From: Haplomitrium mnioides
Lineage: Eukaryota; Marchantiophyta; Haplomitriopsida; Calobryales
Length of the DNA: 64,000 nt
NCBI GenBank assembly: GCA_049999725.1
Contig: JBNGIS010008884.1
Location: 1 to 64,000, forward strand
Direction of reading: 5' to 3'
The notes under the pieces were generated by a model, which saw only the letters and a program-made list of their open reading frames with translations, had not been told where the DNA came from and did no database searches. Made by a program: the position numbers and the translations under genes. Below are positions 33,610-44,313 of the stretch, one piece after another; position 1 is the first letter of the stretch; every line of letters starts with the position of its first letter.

Positions 33610-36600
33610 ATGGTTGGAGTTCTTAAAGCCAAGAAGAGATTGGAATTTCAAGATTTATCTTCACAGAAGAGTGTTACTTTTGACAGGCAGTTTGAGATTC
33701 AATCAAATGTCAAATTTCGAGAGATAAGCAATGGAGTTACAAAAGCTTCAAGTGTCATGGCTAGCATATTGGAGAAATAGACGACTTCTATTGAGCTAGA
33801 TAGCTCCGGTAAGAAAGATCGAGAAGGTGAACTCCATGTGTACATAGGATTAAGGACTCAACCCTATGCGTGCATAAGGTCAAGGAGTGAATCCAATGCA
33901 CGCATAGGATTAGCGACTCAACATTTTGCGTGCAAAAGATCAAAGAGAGAACTCAGTGCTCGCAAAGATCTAAGGAAACAATCTTCATCCAGCAAAAGAT
34001 CTTTGCTACCCATCAAGCGGACGAAGTTGAATCTTTCTTCTGAGTATTCCAAAATGTCTGAAAAAAAAGACACAACAAAGAGATTTCAAACGATTGTATA
34101 GCTTTCTTCATCCACATTTGAGGGAGACGTCGATATTGATGAGAAACGTGTTTCTGTTCAAAACACAAACAACATACAATCTCTGGACATTTTTTATTTT
34201 GGAGATGAGCTACTCTCCTCGATAGCACCACTCAAATAGTGAGTGATTTCTTTTCAAGTTGCATCTCATAGAGAGATTAGAACATCTGAAACAAATCGAA
34301 TTCTTTTGGAAGAGTCTTCAGACGATATTTTGGAAAGCGATTCTGGCAAAGAGTCTCAATCAATCAACATTTCTTTGGAGTTATTGATTGCCAAAGGCAC
34401 CGATTTTATTATAGAAAACAATTTTTCTAATGGAGACGTTGATCAAGATTTGGTTTCAGAATGGTGCAGTTCTCCCAATCTCCAAGAAGAAACTCATTTC
34501 TCAAAAATATTCTATCAAGGAACAAACAGTGTTCATGATGACGACCAAAATCTCTAGGATGAATTATCTCCTATTGCTAGATCTGCTTACGGACCGAATC
34601 GTCCAGCCCAACATAAGATATCCTTATATGGGCCAAAACCCAAATGAGTAAACACCTTACGCAAAAATTCTTTGCGGAAATTCCATCATGACGAGAGCTT
34701 TGTGAAGAAAAAGTTGGATCCAATGTCCATTTCTAGATTAAAGAGAAATTCTTGTTGTCAAAATAATTGCTTGTCGTTATGCAAGACATATTTTTTGAAA
34801 CCTGTAAGAGAAACGTACTTTCGACAAAGCATGAAGAATTGTGATATCACACTGCAATTGGAAATACCAAGAAAAGATTCTAATGTTGAAAATCAGTTTA
34901 CACTGCATGGCAGTACCTTTGTCTGTAAAAGAGGATTCAAATTAATATTAGTAGTAGGGAATGATAGAATCCAAAGGATTCAAAATCTCAAAAATGCAGA
35001 TCCTAGAGGTATTTTTGAAAAAAGAGAACTGTCTGCTAAAGGAGTTTTTGTTCGTGAGTGGATGGACAATTTTTTCCAAGGACATTGCAAGAGAATGCCC
35101 ACTTACTAAGTGTACAACTTGCCAGATAAATTTACAAAATGGGAAGTTTATGACTATTACATAACTTATTTGAAAGAGAAAGATCTCTATTGTATTCTCA
35201 GTCTCTCAAGTTTTACAAAACATTGGAGAACTTGTTTTTCAAATGTCAAAATTCCAAAATGCAATAGATTTGTTGTTTGTGAAACATGCAAAGAAATAAA
35301 GTCTTTGTCAGAAAAATTTGTCTTGGAGTCCGACAAAGGTAACAAACTTTCTTCTCTTTTGACACCTTTGGTTAATCCATCATTTTTTTTCTAGACTCAA
35401 AGCTTAGTTCTAGAGATGTTATGCTTTCTCAACTTACAATTAAAAGAAATAATTTTTTGAAGTTCTTTTGCAAAGAAGATTAGAGTCGAATAATTCTGAG
35501 CAAGATGAGTTATGAGAAGAGAGTCTATGCTGGCATAGACTTTGTTGTTTTATATTTCAATTTTCACCTTTTCTACAGTTGAGTAAAGCGAGAAAATAAA
35601 TTTTCTTAATGTTGTAACCTTAGCCTTCCAAAAAATTGTTTTTGTTGTTTGCAAATCTTATGCGTGCAGAGGATTTTTTCTTGATTCTTTTAAAACTAGT
35701 CGCGACAACATTCACAAAAATCCATGATATTGATGTTGTTGTATTGGTCCTATGCTCGCATACGATCTATTGTTGCCTCCACTCATCCTAAATGCTCGGA
35801 AGATGTGATCTTGTAATCTTTTTTTGCAAATCTTGTTTTTTTCTTTTCCCAATAGATTTTCTCTTTTTCAAATTGCCTAAGGTTTCTTTTTTATCTTTTA
35901 CAAAGTGTTTCATTTCAATAAATTCAAACATTTGTTTAAGATGCCTTTAATATTATTTACAAATAAAGTTGTGTTTTGGCATTACAAGTATCTACATATG
36001 CTTTACTGAACTAGTTTTACGTCCTTCTTGTTTTGGATTGATGCAGTCAAATATAATCGCCAATTTTTTTTTCATCATGACCAACAAATGAAAGAAAGAT
36101 CAAAACTTGCAAACCATCGAAGAAAATGTTATGCGGACGGTCAAAAGTACTTAGGAATTGTCATTGATGGAATGGATTAAAAGAAAACTGCTATTCCACA
36201 CTGGCCATCGCCACCAAAAAATATTGATAAGGATTGTTTGGTGGGTGTGCATGTTGTTGGTGTCTTAATATTCAATCATGCTCTCTTTTCGAAGGTCTTT
36301 TTAATGTACAAAAACTTGAGAAACGATTCTGATTTGACAGTTACTGTGCTCAACAAAATATTATGTGACTTTGAAGACCGCTGCCTCCAACTTTGTATCT
36401 TTAGCTGGACAACACGGCACAAGAGAATAAGAATTCTATTCTGTTTGGATATCTTACTCTCCTTATTGCCAAGAATGTTTTTCAAAAAATCAAGATGGGT
36501 CTTATAATTAGCCATACTCATGATCAAGGTGATCAAATGTTCAGCCGATTCTCGAAACGTTTAAAACCTGTAAAAGCTTTCACGATCACCAGTCTAAGTG

Positions 36601-37624
36601 AGGCGTTTCAATTATCCTATAATCCTAAACTTCATGTGACTCTTTTGTTGGAAACTTGGGATTTCAAAATGTTTCTACAGCAATGTCCTTCTCTGGTTCA
36701 AAGGATATATGATATTACTTTTAATCAACAATTCAAGTTCCAATTAAATGATTCCAAAGCAAAGATTTAGAGCAAACAGTTCTCAACAGATGAATTTTAG
36801 CTTATTGTGGATGGTATTTGTCAACTCAAGTGCCTACCTGAAGTGGACAGAGAAATTTTGAGCTCAATGTTGATTCCTCTCAAGGCATATTCTGAAATCA
36901 AACGATCTCGAAAGGAAGAAAGAGAAGCTAATGCCGAGAAAGTGGTAATTTCAATAAGTGACAACATAAGTGAAAACTGCTACAAGTTCTTTACAAACTC
37001 TGATATTCAATAGTGGAATGACTTTTTTCTTGCTCATCAAGAGATTGCGGCTTACATCCTTGAAAAAAAAAGACGACAACTCGAAGCACAGTTTACCTTT
37101 CCACCTTACAATAGTCAAACACTTGTAATGTCAAAATGTTTGTCCGGATTCTCAGCTTCAAGCTCCACAAATAGAAGAAGATACTCCGGTACAACAAATA
37201 CTTTCCACATGTCGAGCAATCTATGATGGAGTACATAGGCTGCAAGAATGGACTCTTTTGCACAATACTCGATATGGACATAAATTTAGCAATCTACATA
37301 ATTTGAAAGCTAGATTGTTTATTTGTATTGTTGTGTCTTTGGATCCAAAGAGCAGACCCATTTTGGCTGCCAAAGTTCTCCAAGTTTTGTCCTTTGATGA
37401 GGAAGATCCGCCAAACCCGAAATGAGTACGAGGTCAATGGTTTGCTAGTTTGGCTGAAGATGCATTTTTTGGTCAATACTTCCTATAAAAATAGCAGTAA
37501 CAAAATGGAATTGCAAATCCAAGTTACATATTGATATACTTGATTTGACACAAATCACGATTCTGTCATTTGATTTTCTGCTCACCCAAAAAAACCAATT
37601 GAGGAAAACCACTCTAGCTACCAT
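33610..37624 (+). pseudogene. Gene B of copy C6: DUF7869-like transposase, degraded, 3' end in gap
   Basis: Exon 1 is 33610-35338 (MVGVLKAKKRLEFQDLSSQK, start at the same place as in C3 and C5). The intron is 35339-36046 (GTAACA...GATGCAG) and exon 2 runs from 36047 to the gap. Exon 1 carries the 10-residue repeat, the Cys cluster CCQNNCLSLC (about 34753-34782), NDRIQRIQNLKNADPRG, and ends VVCETCKEIKSL with ESDK at the splice site. Exon 2: VKYNRQ, KCYADGQKYLGIVIDGMD, VGVHVVGVLIFNHAL, then with a frameshift SHTHDQGDQMFSRFSKRLK, LSEAFQLSYNPKLHVTLLLE, VDGICQLKCLPEVDREIL. The C-terminal part has AAKVLQVLSFDEEDPPNPK. In DUF7869 proteins an RNase H-like core is expected with the DN...NKN and GHTxxxxD segments; here these are in two frames. 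Confidence 0.78.
33830..33975 (+). repeat. 30-bp coding repeat with palindromic core, C6 gene B
   Basis: Five 30-bp units, encoding RTQPYACIRS, RSESNARIGL and related 10-residue repeats. Cores such as 'cctatgcgtgcataagg' and 'ccaatgcacgcatagg'. Confidence 0.85.
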
Positions 37625-38024
37625 NNNNNNNNNNNNNNNNNNNNNNNNNNNNNNNNNNNNNNNNNNNNNNNNNNNNNNNNNNNNNNNNNNNNNNNNNNNN
37701 NNNNNNNNNNNNNNNNNNNNNNNNNNNNNNNNNNNNNNNNNNNNNNNNNNNNNNNNNNNNNNNNNNNNNNNNNNNNNNNNNNNNNNNNNNNNNNNNNNNN
37801 NNNNNNNNNNNNNNNNNNNNNNNNNNNNNNNNNNNNNNNNNNNNNNNNNNNNNNNNNNNNNNNNNNNNNNNNNNNNNNNNNNNNNNNNNNNNNNNNNNNN
37901 NNNNNNNNNNNNNNNNNNNNNNNNNNNNNNNNNNNNNNNNNNNNNNNNNNNNNNNNNNNNNNNNNNNNNNNNNNNNNNNNNNNNNNNNNNNNNNNNNNNN
38001 NNNNNNNNNNNNNNNNNNNNNNNN
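37625..38024. other. Assembly gap, 400 N
   Basis: Covers the last ~170 codons and stop of gene B of C6 and the start of its downstream region. C5 has about 430 bp plus in the corresponding interval. Confidence 0.98.
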
Positions 38025-38162
38025 ATCTTCGGTTGTAGAAGTGTGAACCCTATGCGCGCATAGACTTTGATTTGCAAGCGAAACGTACAACGTACAAAAA
38101 CTCTTGTACGGAACCTAAAACCTAGCTTCTTGTCAATCTTTGTTGTAGAATGTTGAGCTGGT

Positions 38163-38422
38163 GAGTTCGGATTCCTATGCCCGTATAGACTTTGGGGTGG
38201 AGTGTTCAGATGGTGAGTTCGGATTCCTAGACACGCCTAGACTTTTGGGTGGAGTGTTCAGTTGGTGAGTTTGGATTCTTATGCGCGCATAGACTTTGAG
38301 GTGGAGTGTTTACTTGTTGAGCTTAGATTCCTAAGCGCGCCTAGACTTTGGGGTGGAGTGTTCACATGTTGAGCTTGGATTCCTATACATGCAGAGACTT
38401 TGGGGTGGAAGTCCATGCCTTC
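38163..38422 (+). repeat. 52-bp tandem repeat, 5 units, downstream of gene B in C6
   Basis: Five units of exactly 52 bp: 'gagttcggattcctatg' then the palindromic core, 'actttggggtggagtgttc' and a variable hexamer. C3 has two such units, and C5 one (44820-44880). Cores vary symmetrically (CCTATG..CATAG, CCTAAGCGCGCCTAG). Confidence 0.93.
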
Positions 38423-39263
38423 CAAAAGTTCTACTTCTCTTGCATAACCCTTAAGCTTCTTCATACAAAGACAACCGCTTACAACTTTGTTTGTACACAG
38501 GTCATAGACTCTTTTGTAGATCTTGAGACCTTTGTTTGGTTGAATCAAGTCTAAAACTTGGACATGTTTCCTGTTTACAATCTTAATGCAATCTCCTAAG
38601 TTACTACTTTTTTTTATTCAGAACTATGATACGTTTCTGTATGTGTTTCGTTGAACTATGAAATATTTTTAATTGTTGGAACCTTTTTGAAAGCCAGCAT
38701 TCACTTTTGATTGCATGGATTTTCAACCTAATTTGAAAGCATCCTTTCTTCTTGACGTTTAAAATAAAGCTCCTAACTCGATGCAATGTTTCTTTTTGTT
38801 TGTTTTTGTGCTTACCATTGCAAACTCATTCCCTTGACTTCTAGTCCTCTTACGCTTTTTCTTTGTGTTTTGTAATATTTTTCCAACAAAAAAGTTTGAA
38901 AGAGCACCATGTCTACGCGTGCCTCAAGTTTGTGCAATCAAACATATTTCAAAATAGTTTGTTGTGACGTGTATTTAAACTTTTGGGCTTAGAATTGTAA
39001 TAAATAATAAATGCAATTTTTTGATGAAAACTTACTGTAATTTTTATGATTTTAAACAAATTTGAGTTTTCCAATGTTTTCATAAAAACTAGTAATATTG
39101 ATTGATTTTGCATAACAAATTTGACTTTTGCTCTATAATGCTTGCTGAAACGACCAAAAACAAACCCAAAAAATCATGTACTTTTTGTTTTTAAAAATTA
39201 ACCTCGTTTTTAATGTTTTTGATATGAAAAAACACAATTTTCCCAAAAAAAGAAAATTTTATA
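38423..39263. other. C6 terminal region downstream of gene B
   Basis: No gene is seen. AT-rich; closely matches 15790-16630 in C3 and 45100-45780 in C5. Confidence 0.7.
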
Positions 39264-39302
39264 TTCTGAGTAGCATGTTCTTGGTTCAAAGTAGCGGTTG
39301 TT
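39264..39302 (-). repeat. Terminal inverted repeat, gene-B end of C6
   Basis: Read inward: AACAACCGCTACTTTGAACC, AAGAACATGCTACTCAGAA. The outer 19 bp equal the left end of C6. TCTT follows at 39303-39306. Confidence 0.93.
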
Positions 39303-39306
39303 TCTT

Positions 39307-40054
39307 GTTTTGACTTTCAAAGGCTTGATTGAAATTGCAAAGTTTATGAAGTCCCTCTCTACCTACTTCATGTTTGGATAAGCATTGACAAAGTCCGACA
39401 AGTATTGAGAGAACTGGAGAAAACAAAACAATATCAATGACTTAACACAAACAACTTTCAATAATTTAGTAAGGGACTACAAGCATTTAAAGCTTTAAAC
39501 CAAGCTTAAAAATGTAGAGTAGTTCATCGCACATGGACTCGGAAGTCCATGAGCACATGGACTCGGGATCCAAGAGCTTGGACTCGGGAGTCCATGCGCA
39601 TATAGACTTTTGAATCCAAACATGAGTGAGCTTCCGAGTTCATGCGTGCATGGACTACTGAGTTAGTGCAAAAAGAAAACAAATGAAAAATAGTTTTCTA
39701 AGATTAACTTGCCATCGTTGAAGATTGCCTACAAATCCTTTGTAAAAACGTCCCTTGGCTTTATGATCTTTTCTTTGAGGCCTTATAGAGGGTAAGGCTA
39801 CTCTGTGACTATGCAAGCAACCCGATGTGGGCTCTTTGCCCCTTTCAAATTATGGTTATTTGGACCAAAAGACCCATATTGAATTTTTCACCTTCACCAA
39901 TAAAAAGATAAAGGTGATGTTCAATGTCTTTTATAGTTCCACAACAAACTAGCCATTTGTAGTTTAGTTTTTGAGGCTCTATAACTTTTAGAACATCCAA
40001 ATACCTATAAGACTTTGGTTGAGCTGGTTTAGGAGCATTGACTTGTGATGCCAC
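39307..40054 (-). pseudogene. Gene A of copy C5, exon 1 and start of exon 2
   Basis: Exon 1 is 40054-39709 and reads VASQVNAPKPAQPKSYRYLD, LKVIEPQKLNYKWLVCCGTI, EHHLYLFIGEGEKFNMGLLV. The start codon is lost: the usual AAAATGGCATC is AATGTGGCATC, so the ATG is shifted out of frame. Intron 1 is 39708-39414 and exon 2 starts at 39413 (FSQYLSDFVNAY). Exon 2 is cut by C6 after the codons for LKVKTR and resumes at 28216. Confidence 0.78.
39520..39665. repeat. Palindromic minisatellite in gene A intron 1, C5
   Basis: About 5 to 6 units with spacer 'gactcgggagtc'. Example core CCATGAGCACATGG. Confidence 0.85.
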
Positions 40055-40512
40055 ATTCTTGAAAGTAAAAACTTGCAAAATTTTAGGGCAAAAATGTAAC
40101 AAACAACAGTTCAGAAAAAGCTAAAGGCTGAAAATTGAAAAATAACAAGAAATCGCAAAAATGATGATGACAAAAAAACAAAAACTAGAAAGTGAACTCG
40201 CAACAATAGAAAGAAACTTTCTATTATCCCTTTTTTTATACCAAAATTTCAAGAAATGTGTTTTCTCGCCAAAAAAAGATTTGCGAAGCTCTTGACATGT
40301 AGGTTCATGTGGTGCCAAAAACAAAAGTTAGTATATAAAACATTACTCACTTTCATCTTTTTGGTTTTTTTTGTTTGCTTTACAAAAATTTCACAATTTG
40401 TTGTTTTGTGAAATTTTCCTCAAAAACATGTATTTTTGGTAGGTTATTCCTAGTTGAGAATATTTGTTAAAATAGTTCCTTTAAATAGTTACTTTTTTAT
40501 TGGTATTTATCA
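40055..40512. promoter_or_regulatory. Shared divergent promoter region, C5
   Basis: Between gene A (minus) and gene B (ATG 40513, plus). The minus strand has 'gttttatatactaac' (about 40341-40327), the gene A TATA position. Leader frame: PTCQELRKSFFGEKTHFLKF. Confidence 0.55.
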
Positions 40513-43500
40513 ATGGCTAGAGTTTTCAAAGGCAACAAGAGGTTAGAATTTCAAGATTCATGTTCGTAGAAAAGTGTTACTTTTGGCCAACAACTAGAGA
40601 TTATTTCAATCGCAGTTCTATGAGTTAAGTAATGGAATGCTCAACATGTCAAGTGTGATGGCGAGTGTTTTATGGAAAACTATGGTATTTGTTGAATCAC
40701 ATAGCTTTCCTTAAGAAGATTGAGCAAGTGAACCTTATGCGCGCATAGGATCAAGGATTGAACCTATACGTGCATAGGGTCAAAGAGTGAATCCCATACG
40801 CACATAGGAACAAGAGGTGAACAAGTTGCTCACAAAGGATCAAAGAGGGAATGCAACCTTTTATAGGCATTTGATCTTTGTTACAGATTAAGCAATCAAA
40901 GTTGAATCTTTCTTTTGACTACTCCAATAGATCAACATAAAGACGTTCAAGTCCCAATTTCCAAACAATTGTGGACCTTTTTTTTATCATCATCAGATGA
41001 AGACCTTGATATTCATGATTCAAATGTGTTTGTCCAAAATACAAAAAAATAGAATCCGTGGACGAATTCATTTTTGGAGATGATTTGCTTTTACTCTTAG
41101 CACCACTCAAACAATGAGGGATTTCTAATAAAGTTGAGCTTCTCAATGAGATTGAGAAATATTTAAAAGACCGAATTCTTCTAGAGGAATCTTTAGACGA
41201 CAGTTTGGGAAAAGATTCTACCAAAGAGTCTAAATCAATCAACATTTTGTTGGAGCTATTGCTAAGAACACAAAGAAAAGACTCTGATATTGACAATTGG
41301 TTCACTTTGCTTGGTAGTACCATTGTCTGTAGAAGAGCCTTCAAATTAACATTATCAGTAGGGAATGATAGAATCCAAAGGATTCAAAATCTCAAAAGCG
41401 CAGATCTTAGAAGTAGTTTTGGAAATAGAAAATTATCTGCTAAAGAAGTGTTTGTGCATAAATGGATGGACAATTGTTTTCAAAGACACTATGAGAGAAT
41501 ACCCTTTGACAAAGTTTATAACTTGCTCTATATTTTTACAAAATGGGAAGTTTATAACTACTACACAACTTATTTGAAAGAGAAAGATCTCGATTGCATT
41601 CTTAGTTTTTTAGGTTTTACAAAACATTGGAGAACTCATTTTCCAAATGTTAAAACTCCAAAACGCAATAGATTTGCTATTTGTGAAATATGAAAATCAA
41701 TAAAATCATTGCGAGAAAAATCCGTCTTGGAGTTCGACAAAAGTAACAAATTTCTTCTCTTTTGAAACCTACCATTAATGTATGCTCTTTTTTCAAGACT
41801 CAAAGATTACTTCTAGAGATGTCATGTTTTCTCAACTTAGTGAGAAAAGATATTTTTTTTGTTAAGTTGTTCAACAAACAAGATTTGAGTCAAATCAACC
41901 TTAACAACTTGAATTGTGAGAACATAGTCTACAATATCTTAGGGTTTGTTGCTTTTAGTTTGAATACAAATCTTGTCGAGAGTCAATTAAGATGAGGAAA
42001 TGGATTTGATTGTTGGTGATGACTTTAACCTTGAACTGATTTTTTCTTTTGTTGTTTTGAATCAAGAACCGATTGCTTGATAAACAATAGCAGAAAATGC
42101 TTTTGTAGTTTGCAAATCCTATGCGCGTATAAGTTTTGTTCTTGTTTCTTTCAAATCAAGTCGCAAAAACAGTCAAAGCAAGTCAAGATATTAGTTTTAT
42201 TGCTTTTGGTTCTATGCGTACATAGAACTTGTTATTGGTTTTTTTGTTCTTTGCAAACAAAAAGTCCAAGCTAACTTTGAAATTGAAGTTCTAGTTTGTG
42301 ACCGTTTGTGCACAAATCTTGTTTTTCTTCTTTCAAAACTTTTGCTTATTTCAAGTCAAAGACAAAAGTGAATGTTATTAAGATTCTCCTATATTTAAAT
42401 TTACTATAGTTTTTTTTAATCTTTTTATAAATTTTTGCTTCAACCAATCCAAACATTTGTTTAAGCTGATTTTAATATTTTTAGAACCTCAAGTTGTCTT
42501 TTGAAGTTCCAAACATCAACAAATATTTTAATGAACTACTTTTATCTCTTTCATGCTTTGTGATGATGCAGCCAAATATAATCGCCAATGGTTTTTTCAT
42601 CATGACCAATAAACGAAAGAAAGAACAAAACTTCCAAACCATCAAAGAAAATGTTATGTCGATGGTCAAAAATACTTGGGAATCATCATTGACGTAATGG
42701 ACGAGAAGAAAAAAACTATTCCACACTTTCCTTCACTACCAAAAACCATTGATAAAGATTGTTTGGTGGGTGTGCATGTTGTTGGTGCCTTAATATTCAA
42801 TCATGCTCTTTCTTCAAAGGGTCTTCTTAACCTACGAAAACTTGAGAAGTGATTCCAATTTGATAGTTACGGTACTCAGTAAAATTTTATATGACTTTTC
42901 AGGACCGTTGCCTCCAACTTTGTATCTTCAATTGGACAATACAACACAAAAGAATAAGAATTCCATCTTATTTCAATATCTTAGTCTTTTTATTGCCAAG
43001 AATGTTTTCCAAAAAATCAAGGTGGGATTTCTCATGGTTGACCATACTTATGATCAAATTGATCAAATGTTCAACAGATTCTTCAAACATCTGAAACATG
43101 TCAAAGCTTTCATGATTACGAGTCTTAGGAAGACGTATAATTATCGTATAATTCTAAACCTCACGCAACTCTTTTGATGGAACCTTGGGATTTTAAAATT
43201 TGTCTGCAACAATGTCCATTTCTGGTTCAAAGGATGCATGATGTTGCCTTTAATCAACAATTCAAGTTCTAGTTAAATGATTCCAAAGAAAAGATTTGGA
43301 GCAAATAGTTTTCAACAGATGAATTTTGGTTACCTCCGTTTGGTATTTGTCAACCCAAGTGCCTACTAGAAGTGGACACAAAAATTTGAAGTTTAATAGG
43401 GATTCCTCTGAAGGTATTTTCTAAAATCAAATGATCTCAAAAGGAAGAAAGAGAAGTTGACACCGAGAAAGTGGTCTTTGCAATAAGAGACAACATAAGT

Positions 43501-44313
43501 GAGAAATGATATAAGTTCTTTACAGATTTCAATATTCAATGTTGGAATGACTTTTTCCTTGCCTAACAAGAGATTGTGGCTTCTATCCTCAAAAGAAAAA
43601 GACAAAGACTCCAAGAAAATTTCACTTTTCTACCTTGACAACCGGCAAGTACTTGTAATGATTCTCAAATGTTTTTCTAAGTTCTCAGCTTGATGCTCAA
43701 CAAACAGAAGAAGATGCTCAAGTATAGCAAATACTTTCTACATGTCAAGCAATCTATGATGGAGCACCTAGGTTGCGAGAAAGGATTGTTTCTCACAATA
43801 CAAGATATGTGCACAAATTCGGAAATCTACATGAAGTGAAAGCTAGAATGTTTTTTCGTGTTGTTATATCACTCGATCCAAAAGGCATACCATTTTGGAT
43901 TGCCAAAGTCTTCAAAGTTTTGTCATTTGATGAGGAAGAACCTCCAAACACAAAACGAGTAGGTGTTCAATGGTTTGCTTGTGAGGTTGAGGATGCATTT
44001 TTTGGACAATACTTCCCAAAAACAAATAGCAGCAACAAAAAGGAAACACAAATCCAAGTTGCATATTGATGTACTTGATGTAACACAAATCACAATTTTG
44101 TTTTTTGATTTTCTTCTCACACAAAAAACCCAATTGATGAAAACCACTCCAACTACCATTAAATCAAATCTATTTAAGTAAGAAAGACAAAAAGCAATCA
44201 ATCCTGATATATTTGAAAGAGATTCAATCAATGTTATTAATACTGAGATAGATCATGTAAATCTTGATGAATCTTCTGAAGTTGAATCCAAAGAAGCCAA
44301 TATGAGTGACTAA
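40513..44313 (+). pseudogene. Gene B of copy C5: DUF7869-like transposase, degraded
   Basis: Exon 1 is 40513-41742 (MARVFKGNKRLEFQDS), shortened compared with C6 by loss of some 500 bp in the Ser/Asp-rich and Cys-cluster region. The intron is 41743-42571 (ends GATGCAG). Exon 2 is 42572-44313. Exon 2 shows the core in order: KYLGIIIDVMDEKKK, LVGVHVVGALIFNHAL, GPLPPTLYLQLDNTTQKNKN, FQKIKVGFLMVDHTYDQIDQ and MFNRFFKHLKHVKAF. This order (D, then DN..QNKN, then GHT/DHT...D) is how DUF7869 was recognised. The C-terminal part, 43773-44069, reads VKARMFFRVVISLDPKGIP, IAKVFKVLSFDEEEPPNTK, VQWFACEVEDAFFGQYF: a Tudor/BAH-like fold is possible. The final segment (LHIDVLDVTQITI) lies in another frame after a small insertion. 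Stops are present throughout. Confidence 0.78.
40730..40850 (+). repeat. 30-bp coding repeat with palindromic core, C5 gene B
   Basis: About four units of 29 to 30 bp, including the perfect core TATGCGCGCATA at 40737-40748, followed by 'ggatcaaggattgaa'. Confidence 0.82.

Larger units (their letters stand above)
28217..39302 (+). mobile_element. Two-gene transposon copy C6, complete end to end
   Basis: 11,086 bp including 400 N. The TIR at 28217-28254 matches the inverted right end at 39264-39302; the outer 19 bp are identical. Gene A is on the minus strand (33148-29143) and gene B on the plus strand (33610 to the gap). It is flanked by TCTT and sits in gene A exon 2 of C5. It is the youngest insertion of its nest and has the best preserved gene A. 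Confidence 0.93.

Noticed and set aside
37614-38090. Long frames spanning 37.6-38.1 kb
   Set aside because: They run through 400 N.
28217-39302. Helitron or LTR element as the class of the two-gene element
   Set aside because: It has true inverted ends and a 4-bp duplication, no Rep/helicase motifs, no LTRs and no reverse transcriptase.
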